Below are positions 56,127 through 64,000 of a stretch of 64,000 nt of DNA, piece after piece. Positions within the stretch are counted from its first letter, which is position 1. The number at the start of each line of letters is the position of its first letter. The position numbers and the translations under genes are program-made. The stretch comes from Bacteroidales bacterium (lineage in GTDB: Bacteria > Bacteroidota > Bacteroidia > Bacteroidales > VadinHA17), in contig JADKBK010000017.1 of assembly GCA_016715075.1 (NCBI GenBank), positions 21,986 to 85,985 of the forward strand, given 5' to 3'. Below the pieces are notes generated by a model. The model was not told the origin of the DNA and ran no database searches. It was given only the letters and a program-made list of their open reading frames with translations.

Positions 56127-56426
56127 TTATAAAAAAGTTAATCCAACTTTCCGGTTAAGTCCCTTTTCAAAAATCCTGATCAGTGTTGAGAGTTGAATAT
56201 TCCCTCTCCCGTTCTCAATTTTCGAAATGTAACTCTTTTTAGTCCCGGCTTTTTCAGCAAGTTCTCCTTGAGTCATTTTAGCTTCCTTCCGGGCTTCTTT
56301 CAGCATTTCGCTGACAATAAACATTTGAGCTTTCTCCTCATATTCATTTCGGCTTTCAGTCCCGATTGGGCCATATTCATGATCAAGAAGCTCGTCAAAT
56401 GTTGTAATACCTTTATCCTTTTTCAT
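56127..56426 (-). CDS. HigA-type antitoxin (XRE-family HTH)
   Basis: 99 aa. The C-terminal half has a standard XRE helix-turn-helix (ARKEAKMTQGELAEKAGTKKSYISKIENGRG), the N-terminal half (FDELLDHEYGPIGTESRNEYEEKAQMF) is the typical HigA-like lead of host-inhibition toxin partners. It neutralises the HigB toxin and represses the pair. It follows the toxin gene with a short overlap, the toxin-first order of HigBA. Confidence 0.85.
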   Translation of the reverse strand: MKKDKGITTFDELLDHEYGPIGTESRNEYEEKAQMFIVSEMLKEARKEAKMTQGELAEKAGTKKSYISKIENGRGNIQLSTLIRIFEKGLNRKVGLTFL

Positions 56427-56741
56427 TTTTTTGTCTCTTTAGGTTAAAATACTCATCCTTCAATCTCATCGCTCTGTCAATCTCCTCCCCTGGAGTTTTC
56501 TGGGTCTTCTTTTGAAAACCATTAAATAATACAACCAACCGTCCCTGATCAAAGCAACAAAATACCCGATAAATGTTTGACTGGTATTCAATCCGTATTT
56601 CAAAAGTCCATCCTATCCGGTCATCGGTGATAAGAATTTCTGCGGTACTCTGTCAACTTGCTTTATCAACTCGAACACATATTGGATCTTATGTTTTAAT
56701 TTAATATCCAGTCCTTTATAAAAGTCAAGAATAGTCTCCAT
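56413..56741 (-). pseudogene. HigB/RelE-type toxin, frameshifted
   Basis: ATG at 56739-56741 opens METILDFYKGLDIKLKHKI ... KQVDRVP; the frame then stops, while the phage-derived Gp49/HigB core (WTFEIRIEYQSNIYRVFCCF, GRLVVLFNGFQKKTQKTP, EIDRAMRLKDEYF) continues in another frame to 56413. Adding one base near 56644 would join them (VPAEILITDDRIGW). The restored protein has about 109 aa. Such toxins cleave mRNA on the ribosome. Either a sequencing deletion or an inactivated toxin with a surviving antitoxin. Confidence 0.7.
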
Positions 56742-56822
56742 GAAAAATTATCTGTCTTGCCATGCCATAAAGTTATCTCCAAAGATAACATTTCTTCTTC
56801 AATTTGCAATCAAAATTTAAAA

Positions 56823-57098
56823 TCAAAGTATAAGTTTGACCGTTTTTTCCACCCTAACATCTGTTACAGTTCCTGAAATACCTCCTTTTGATATTTCCAG
56901 TATGCCAAGTACCGAGTTGGATCTATTCATTAAAAGAATCTTGAATTCCTCCACAAATTCGATTATATCTGGATTCCAATTCTCCATGAAGATATTATAA
57001 GCATCCCTGGAACATTTAACCTGTGGTCTGTCTGAAGCTTTTACCTTACTTCTGTAAATGAGGCTTACTTCAGAGATTGTTGTCTGTTGTGTTTTCAT
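56823..57098 (-). pseudogene. RadC-like (JAB/MPN) protein, truncated before the metal-binding motif
   Basis: 91 aa that match the N-terminal half of Bacteroidota RadC-like proteins: EVSLIYRSKVKASDRPQVKCSRDAYNIF and FVEEFKILLMNRSNSVLGILEISKGGISGT. It stops before the HxHPSG...D metalloprotease motif, so it cannot be an active JAB enzyme. A second, more decayed copy lies at 60848-61081 in the same orientation. RadC homologues of this type are common cargo on mobile elements. Confidence 0.7.
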
Positions 57099-57377
57099 AT
57101 TGATATGTTAGTGAATAAATAGAAATGAAAAAGCCCGGTCCCAAAGTCCCAAGCTCAAGTAAATGGCGATTAATATATTGATTGGTAGCTAGTTGAAGTG
57201 CCAGCCAATTTGAGAACATATCGCAATTGCCTGTTTCAAAGCGATTTACTGCACTCAGGCTTAAACTGAAGGGTTCGTACTACTGAATAGGAGATAGTAT
57301 CTCTAAGGGGCTAGAAATAGCTTTGATTGGGATAGTAGACGTAGATTATATAATTGGTATACAGTATTTTAACTAAT

Positions 57378-58098
57378 TTATTTATTAAAAGAAGCAAACT
57401 CTCGGTTTTGCACAGGATAAAAGTTTTTATCCCAATATGAATCATGCAAATTCAAATCATTATTTATTTGAATTAATTTCAGCCCACCCTCGTGAAATCT
57501 ATAAATTCTGAATGAGACTGGACAAATGCCCTTCTGTAGCTTGTAGACTGCTTGTTGCAATATGCGATCATTCCTTGATGTGAAAATAATTTCAAGGTTT
57601 TTATATTCGGATGTACATGTGAAATTATATTCAACATAACTTAATAAATTTAGAGGTAAAGTGTTCTCTTTTACATTAGTTGAACTGTTGTAATAACATT
57701 CTTCGTCAAAATAGAAGTTGTTCCCCTCTAAATAAGTCTTACATTTAATTGCCTCGTTGAAGTCAGTAACAAGTAGAGAAATGTCGTAAAGAGGATATTT
57801 ACTTTGGCTTTTAATAGCGCCATAATACGCACCCTGTTCACTACGTCCGAAAACATAAAAAAATAGCATACCCGTCACCTAAAATATATTTATTCAATTC
57901 ACTTTCTTTGTCTTTTAAATCTCTGTAAGATAGTATTTCCATCCAAATCGATGCGCTCAGCAAAATTAAGATCAGCACCACAATTAAGATCCCAGTTTTA
58001 TTCAGTATGCCTGAACGTTTTCTTTTATAATCTTTAATTGCAGCAATTATTCCAAGACTTGCTGTAATAATTATTACTATATATTTCAATATTTCCAT
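57378..58098 (-). pseudogene. two-helix membrane protein with soluble domain, frameshifted
   Basis: The frame from 58098 encodes two transmembrane helices (MEILKYIVIIITASLGIIAA; ILIVVLILILLSASIWM) and a short coiled segment, ending NKYILGDGYAIF. A second frame carries on as FYVFGRSEQGAYYGAI ... to 57378. They join if the A run 57857-57863 has one base less. The joined protein has about 240 aa, with its C-terminal domain probably exposed to the cytoplasm. No family recognised. Confidence 0.5.
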
Positions 58099-58696
58099 TG
58101 GCTTAATCCAATATATGTTCTGATCTAAATGTCTTACGATTAATCCTCAAAAAATCAATAGAATCAAATTTATACTTTGATGAAGAGACAAGCAATTATT
58201 TTTCAATAAATTATTTACCAATAACCCAATACCCAGCCTTAAAGATCTTATATCATTTGTTTTACAAACAGTATTCTAACATCCCTCAACCTAATTCATT
58301 CACCGGCTCGCCGTTGCGAGTAGCAGACAATTTTCGGCAAATGAATTGGGGCTATTTCAGGACTAAAGCAGGCTTATGCAGTAACCCATAGGGCCGTGGC
58401 CTTGCTGTGTCATGAAATATTGCTTACTGCCTGACTGTCGGCGGACAGGCAAACCCACGATTGCCGATTAAAATTGGATGCAGCAGGCTCGCATTAATCC
58501 ATAGTGAGGATTGTGATTTAGGTTGTATACCTACAGCCTATGCATTCAACCGTACAACATAAAAAGAGCAACCCGAACAGCTTTAATTACATTTATAACA
58601 ATTAGATTTTTATACTTCGCTAAATCACTGGTCTGTATCGCAGTATTATTATAATTCCATAATATATCGTCATTCTCTTTAATTTAAATCCTCGAA
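58099..58696. other. gene-free AT-rich spacer with small hairpins
   Basis: No frame is supported. Short inverted repeats are visible: CCTAATTCATT/AATGAATTGGG (58293-58351), GCCTG...CAGGC (58431-58452) and AATCC...GGATT (58497-58513). They could be traces of an old mobile element but no terminal repeats or transposase remains. Confidence 0.4.
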
Positions 58697-59460
58697 TTAT
58701 TTAGTCCCTGTATCCAGAGCCCTGAGAATATATTCCCAGAGAATGGATTCCATTGATGTATGTCCATCATTCCAGGCAGTACATACAACGACAGCATTAT
58801 GTTTAGGGAGCATCCAAATAAATTGATTCCCTCTGCCTGAAGCAAATATAATACCTGCAGTATTTTGATATCCCATATTGTTTCTATATCTACACCAAAG
58901 ATATCCGTAATCACACTGCAAGGTTATCTGGTTATATGCCATTGTTGGCTCTTCAATCCAGCTCCTGGGAATGACCTGTACATTGTTCCATACTCTCTTT
59001 TTCAGATAAAGCTGGCCGAACTTTACAATATCAGCTGGTCGTAGGCTTAATCCCCATCCACCGATAGAGACCCCGTCCGGTCTGTTGTCCCAGTTCCAGT
59101 CATTAATTTCCATGAATGAAAAAAAGTTATCCCGTGTAAAATCTTTGGCAGATTGCCCCGTTGTTTTTGTTATTATGCCTGACAGCAAGTTAGATGTACC
59201 GCTGTTGTATGTAACGTATGTGCCTGGAGCATGAGCCATAGGGAGATCCAGAACATACTTAATCCAGTCACTGCTCCGGGACATTTTAACTACATCATTC
59301 CGGGAATCATTAAATGAGGTTGTCCATTCGTCCCATTTAAATCCTGAAGTCATGGTAAGCAGATCTCTGATAGTAATCTTCTCTTTCAGAGAATCATACT
59401 GTTAATCCTGAAAAAAGGATTCAGCATTTTGAAGACAGTAGGAAATTTCAGAACAGTTTT
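58697..59460 (-). pseudogene. serine hydrolase (beta-lactamase class C-like), N-terminus missing
   Basis: The intact frame (59353 to 58697) begins MTSGFKWDEW and continues upstream as SLKEKITIRDLLT before a stop near 59403; one further in-family piece (FPTVFKMLNPFF) is in another frame across the A run 59411-59416. Beyond about 59480 nothing matches, so the part with the catalytic SxxK is gone. The YNSG motif (Tyr of YxN) and later GYLWCRYR and HTSMESI segments are present. A true remnant rather than one sequencing error. Confidence 0.72.
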
Positions 59461-59532
59461 TGTTGAAAGGCTATTTCTTTAATATCTAAGAACAAGCAAA
59501 GTAACAATGAGCTACTGACAAATTGCTTATAA

Positions 59533-59560
59533 TTGTACTGAAGAACTTTAATTATCTTTG
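59533..59560 (+). promoter_or_regulatory. Bacteroidota promoter of the M48 protease gene
   Basis: TATCTTTG at 59553-59560 is a perfect -7 box 19 bases before the ATG; ATTG at 59532-59535 is a weaker -33 box with a 17-base spacer. Confidence 0.5.
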
Positions 59561-59579
59561 TACGACAAAATAAAGTATT

Positions 59580-60389
59580 ATGAAGAGAAAAATTAAATCT
59601 GTATTTACAGTAATAGCAGTATGCCTGTTGTACCAGTCATGTGCTACTGTTCCACTTACCGGACGCAAACAACTGAGTCTGGTGCAGGAATCAGAAATGA
59701 TATCAATGTCTCTTACAAGTTATACTGACTTTCTTAAAGTAAACACTCTATCCACAGATAAGATCCATGTGGATATGGTTAAAAAGGTCGGTTCGGATAT
59801 CGCATCGGCTGTTAATAAGTATTTTGCAGAAAATAACCTCTCGAGCCAGCTGGCTGGTTACAAATGGGAATTCAACCTTGTAAAAAACGACACTACTCAA
59901 AATGCCTGGTGCATGCCTGGTGGCAAAGTTGTCGTTTACAGTGGCCTTCTTCCTGTAACTAAAGACAAGGACGGACTTGCGGTAGTCCTGAGTCATGAAA
60001 TTGCGCATGCCGTTGCCAGGCATGGGAATGAAAGAATGAGTCAGGAGCTTCTTGTCCAGTTTGGAGGTGTTGCTTTAAACGAAGCACTTGCTCAAAAGCC
60101 GCAGGAGACAAAAAGTATATTCAATACCGCATATGGAGTCGGATCCCAATTGGGGGTTTTACTCCCTTATTCCCGTGAACATGAGCTGGAGGCAGATAAG
60201 CTTGGACTTATTTTCATGGCTATGGCAGGGTATGATCCACAAACAGCGGTACCTTTTTGGGAAAGAATGGCAGCCATGGGAGGAAAAAAACCTCCTGAAT
60301 TTCTCAGTACTCATCCCTCCGATGCAACCCGTATAAATAAAGTTAAATCAGCTTTGCCTGAGGCCATGAAATACTACCATAATAGATGA
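59580..60389 (+). CDS. M48 family metalloprotease lipoprotein
   Basis: 269 aa lipoprotein (lipobox LYQSC, Cys21). Zinc site HEIAH (139-143) followed by the third ligand in HELEADKLG; the STHPSDATRI motif near the C-terminus is typical of the LoiP/YcaL/BepA-like group, periplasmic proteases that remove misassembled outer-membrane proteins. No transmembrane segment beyond the signal. Intact in a region otherwise full of remnants. Confidence 0.9.
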   Translation: MKRKIKSVFTVIAVCLLYQSCATVPLTGRKQLSLVQESEMISMSLTSYTDFLKVNTLSTDKIHVDMVKKVGSDIASAVNKYFAENNLSSQLAGYKWEFNLVKNDTTQNAWCMPGGKVVVYSGLLPVTKDKDGLAVVLSHEIAHAVARHGNERMSQELLVQFGGVALNEALAQKPQETKSIFNTAYGVGSQLGVLLPYSREHELEADKLGLIFMAMAGYDPQTAVPFWERMAAMGGKKPPEFLSTHPSDATRINKVKSALPEAMKYYHNR

Positions 60390-60847
60390 AAGGAAATATA
60401 CGAACCTGATCTTATTTGAATTCTGAAAAATTTGGTAGATTTTAACTGAGTACTACCAGTGTCATGTCAATCGTTAATTGACGGATAATGTCGGTACTCC
60501 CAGTTACTAATAAAGAATGAAGGGGAGGGATTAAGGCAAATGTTTCATGAACAAAGACCTGGCAGTAAAGTACTTTGATAAGCACAAAGCCTCCGAATTC
60601 GATTAATACCTAAAATCTGGTTCGGGTAAAGCATTTGCCAGGAAAAGATTCCTGTAGTTTTTAATACATGATTTTCTTTATGCATCAGGTTTACGACTGG
60701 TTTTTGGGAAAAAGTGAGCGATTCATAGCCTTCCAATTTTTAATTAGTGACTATTCATAATGTAATATTGATCTATGGTAATCAATATAAATTATCTTCA
60801 TAATATTTTTACATTAGGTTCAATAATTGAGATTTTTAGTTTTAGTT
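60390..60847. other. gene-free spacer
   Basis: I see no gene. Short frames on the minus strand (for example at 60545-60736) have no family resemblance. The only structure is its right border, where the RadC-like remnant begins. Confidence 0.4.
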
Positions 60848-61081
60848 GCCAAATAACGAGTTGGATCTATTCATTAAAAGGATCTTGAATTCCTCTACAA
60901 ATTCTATTATATCTGGATTCCAGTTCTCCATGAAGATATTTTAAGCACCCTGGAGAATTTAACCTGGTCTATCTGAAGCTTTAACCTCACTTCTGTAAAT
61001 GAGGCTTACTTCAGAGATAGTCGTCTGTTGTGTTTTAGTATTGATATGGTTAGTGATTAATAGTAATGAAAAAGACTGGTC
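60848..61081 (-). pseudogene. second, decayed copy of the RadC-like fragment
   Basis: Base by base this stretch follows 56904-57143 with scattered substitutions and small indels, including the region upstream of the start codon. In-frame stops and shifts prevent any product. Same orientation as the first copy, 3.9 kb away, with the TA-unrelated genes (membrane protein, serine hydrolase remnant, M48 protease) between. Confidence 0.75.
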
Positions 61082-61922
61082 ATTAAATTCCAGACTGAAG
61101 CATGATTCGAATACTATGTAGATATTTAGTTAGTTAAGGAATATCCCATTTATATGAAATCCCTTACAGGTTTGATAAATTGCGATTTAATCTGCTTTAT
61201 GTATCAAGTGATAGAATTAATGCATCTAACATGAAGATCGTGTTTTGAAGTGGTTAGAATTAGCAATATATTTTGTTACTGTCCCACATTAAGTATATTC
61301 TAAAGTGTGATTTGCCAGGCATTTTAGTTCTGATTCAAGAGACGTAGAAGAACTAAATTAATTTTTGAAAATCATTTCATATACAGTTAACAATGATTAA
61401 ATTTATGTTATATAAAATGGTTATGATTTTACAGACAAAGTCACCAGTGTCAGGTTAAGTCTGAACTGCAAAACTATATCGCACTGTATCTAAGGTATTT
61501 AGCTCGTATTTGCTTGTGAGACGACTTCAAATAATATTTTAAATTTATATCCAGACAGGTAAAATTTAAATCTTGATAATCAATCAAATACAGTAAAAAT
61601 AATTGTAATAAATGCTTTCAGCTGACACTGCTGATGCAATGTATAAAAAAAAGAAGATAGCTACCAGACTGTGATTAAGCTTTTATGTTTTTGCAAATAG
61701 GACTTGTACATTAAACCGATTGATCAGTTCATATGCTGATGATTCAGATTTTATAGGCAGAAAGATTAAAGTTCTCTTTTTCATAAAATACCTTGTAATG
61801 TATTTCACTTGTTTCGATCTACATTCGTGGCATGTTTGTTAAAAACTTTTAGACATTTAAATTCAGTCCTTTGGCACCATGTTAGCTTGAAGATAGTTCA
61901 ATTTAAATCATATATATGAAAC
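61082..61922. other. AT-rich spacer without recognisable gene
   Basis: About 840 bases with stops in all frames. Nothing beyond the tail of the RadC-like copy can be identified. Probably decayed sequence. Confidence 0.4.
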
Positions 61923-63309
61923 ATGAAGACAAGAAGATGGTTAACTATAGGGATATTAGCAACTACTATTTTTTTTGTACCTGACTGTAAAAAAGAAGAA
62001 ATTACAGACAAACCAGCAGCTTTACCAATAATTTCACTGCTGCATTAACCAATATCACAATAACATCTGTTACGAGCGGAGGTAACATAACTTCAGATGG
62101 AAGGTCGACAATAACTGCAAGAGGTGTATGCTGGAGTACATATACCGGACCAACCACACTTTATCACAAGACATCAGATGGTTATGGTATTGGAGCGTTC
62201 ACCAGCACAGTAACAGACTTAGACCCCAATACCACATATTATATTCGTGCTTACGCAACAAATAAAGTTGGTACTGCATATGGCGAAGAACTTATGTTTA
62301 AGACTAATTCAGCTTTGCCTGTTTGTGACAACAACTATACCTTCATCAATTACTTCTTCAACTGCAATTATCGGGGGAATATCAGTTCTGATGGTGGATC
62401 TGCAATTCAGGCAATTGGAGCTTACTACGGACTCTCTCAAATCCTTCTTTTGAATCTAATAATGGTGGCATCATGGATAATGAAACAGCTGTTGGTGTTT
62501 TATAAGCTGGCAGATATCGAATTTAATGAAAGGAACAACATATCATGTACGTACCTATACTCGCAATAACTATGGAACATCCTATGGAAATGATGTATCT
62601 TTTGCTAACAAGTAATATTGTACTACCCTCTGTGTATACATTAGACGCAAACGCAACATCCCTGACAACAGCTACTTCAGGAGGAAATATAGCTGATGAT
62701 GGGGGAGGGATTATTACTGAACGAGGTTTATGTTATAGCACTGGGAATTATTCACCTACAACGGATGACAATAAGATTATTTGTGGAAACGGCACTGGCA
62801 ATTTCTCCGCTGAATTAACCGGATTGAATATGCTCTCAACCTACCTCATCCGCGCATATGCAATAAATAGCGAAGGTACATCATATGGTAATCAAGTGAT
62901 TTTTAAGACGGTGAATTACATTTGCTCTGGTTCCGGCTGGGATGGAGCAACTGGTTATGACTCTACAAAAGCAGGGATTCATCCTATTCTTTCAACCAAC
63001 AACATTATACCAGTTGAATGGCAACCTTCATCTCCTGAATTGACTGAACTGATAGCTTGTGATATTACTAATTATATACTTCTTCAAAGTTGTTTATATG
63101 CAAACGGATGGACAGTTAATAGGTATAGGGTTCTTCATTATGTCACAATCCGTGAGACCAGGACTGGAGCAATTATTGATCAAAAGTCGTTCTCCGGGTC
63201 TGATCCTGAAACCTGTCCGGCTTCCATTTCTAGCTCATCTCCAAACATCTATGGTTCATTTAATGATAGTCAAATAATTAACTGGTTACAAAAGTATGTT
63301 GTAAAATAG
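61923..63309 (+). pseudogene. Fn3-like repeat lipoprotein broken by several frameshifts
   Basis: ATG 61923 opens MKTRRWLTIGILATTIFFVP with a lipobox-like DC, then the frame breaks near 62033. Other frames show three fibronectin-type repeats of the kind VTSGGNITSDG ... ARGVCWS ... YYIRAYATNKVGTAYG at about 62044-62308, 62330-62612 and 62640-62910. The last 130 residues (62545-63309 frame) form a separate domain (CSGSGWDGATGYDSTKAGIHP ...). At least four shifts (near 62033, 62330, 62450-62520 and 62610) are needed to join the parts. A surface lipoprotein of unknown role. Confidence 0.7.
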
Positions 63310-63502
63310 ACGATTTAGATAAATCAATTAGTATCATTGATTTGAAGAACTCTTCTCAATTATTAATCTCTGGAGGATAAATGATGGGTTCAGATACTAT
63401 AAGGCATGATACAGATTTATTCATATGAATATCAATATGTTATACAAGTACAATTTGCTAATAAAGCAATTTTATTAATTTTAATCATTTATACTGACTC
63501 CA

Positions 63503-63986
63503 ATGGAAAATTTAAAATTCGTATTTAAATCATTCTTAACCTTCGGGTTATCTTATTTCCTGATCTCATGTGCAACTACCAGTATGGACACAGGAGGACA
63601 AAGTCCGAAAGATAAGGCAGCGATTATTAAAAACTTAGGAGATGGTAATGTTATTGAAGTTGATGGAAAAAGTCTCAGCGAGGGTAAGCATTTCTTCCAC
63701 GAACATTGGAATTATCAGTCCGGAGAGCATTTCCTGACTTTACGATATATGCATTCAAGTCATTTACCCGTTGGCTATGAAGTTGCCCTTGTAAAAAATT
63801 ACAAATTCAACTTTGTTGCCCGGCAAGACATATGTTGTTAAGTTCTCCTTAAGTGAGAATGAAGCCAAACCTCAGGTTTCACAGTCGACAAATACTGAGC
63901 TGTTAAGAAGCTCAAGCAGTACTGTTTATGTAAATAACTGGAATACCCGTATAGTTTGGCTTTGGATTGAGGAATCTGGTAATTGA
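63503..63986 (+). pseudogene. small lipoprotein, frameshifted
   Basis: Signal peptide with lipobox FLISC, then a short domain (NVIEVDGKSLSEGKHFFHEHW). The frame from 63503 ends at 63841, but dropping one C in GCCCGGC near 63820 gives VAGKTYVVKFSL and continues to a stop at 63984-63986 (VNNWNTRIVWLWIEESGN). The restored protein has about 160 aa. No family recognised; the last gene before the window edge. Confidence 0.6.
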
Positions 63987-64000
63987 GTAGAAGCAAAGAA

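Noticed and set aside
58697..59460. Functional beta-lactamase linked to the BlaI-M56 pair
   Set aside because: It is 34 kb away, lacks the catalytic SxxK part and groups with general serine hydrolases.

Overview
The window looks like a chromosomal segment of a glycan-degrading member of the Bacteroidota (Bacteroidales-like), probably from an environmental or gut draft assembly. The evidence is the set of families: an M56/BlaR-type sensor fused to a TonB C-terminal domain, DUF5777 beta-barrel, carboxypeptidase-regulatory-like proteins, AIM24/TIGR00266, GH29 and GH20 glycosidases, and YVTN-propeller phosphoesterase. Further support comes from TAnnTTTG-type -7 promoter elements and from the near absence of Shine-Dalgarno sequences. 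There is no rRNA, no CRISPR array and no intact transposase.

Layout. 0-7.4 kb: 3' part of an alpha-2-macroglobulin gene overlapping pbpC, then a membrane-Nudix fusion. 7.5-10.8 kb: a small envelope group (broken c-type cytochrome-like lipoprotein, DUF5777 barrel, YceI, OB-fold protein, DUF2007-like protein). 10.8-15.8 kb: PAP2 phosphatase, CorA, P5C dehydrogenase, lipid kinase. 15.8-21.6 kb: secreted glycan block (GH29, GH20, propeller-phosphoesterase). 21.9-24.4 kb: BlaI repressor plus M56 sensor with two upstream palindromes. 25-34 kb: DUF1080 protein, Tat-like esterase, then an ABC exporter set (ATPase, two MacB/FtsX permeases, HlyD adaptor). 34-41.7 kb: tRNA-Val, AIM24, second GH29, GNAT-like protein, DUF4197 lipoprotein, ispD, acyl-CoA ligase. 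41.8-48.4 kb (minus strand): a probable amino-sugar catabolic operon (two ROK kinases, SIS deaminase/isomerase, PIG-L deacetylase, PPi-type phosphofructokinase, CBM9 protein). 48.4-55 kb: Ig-like lipoprotein, lgt, TetR, an mtnA / class II aldolase / mtnP module, tRNA(CAT). 55-64 kb: an AT-rich accessory region with a DUF2971 protein, a HigBA pair, an attC-like inverted repeat, two degenerate copies of a RadC-like gene, a truncated serine hydrolase, an M48 protease and two lipoproteins.

How the genes fit together. GH29, GH20 and the esterase could release fucose and N-acetylhexosamine outside the cytoplasm. The 42-48 kb operon has the enzymes to deacetylate, phosphorylate, deaminate and phosphorylate amino sugars into glycolysis. 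The mtnA-aldolase-mtnP trio would handle methylthioadenosine or 5'-deoxyadenosine.

Sequence quality. At least a dozen genes are split by one-base indels, usually in short homopolymers, and one stretch near 7.6-7.8 kb is an implausible poly-G tract. I read most of these as uncorrected sequence errors, although true decay is likely for the RadC fragments and the serine hydrolase. Intergenic DNA is rich in several families of short palindromes and word-like degenerate tandem repeats.
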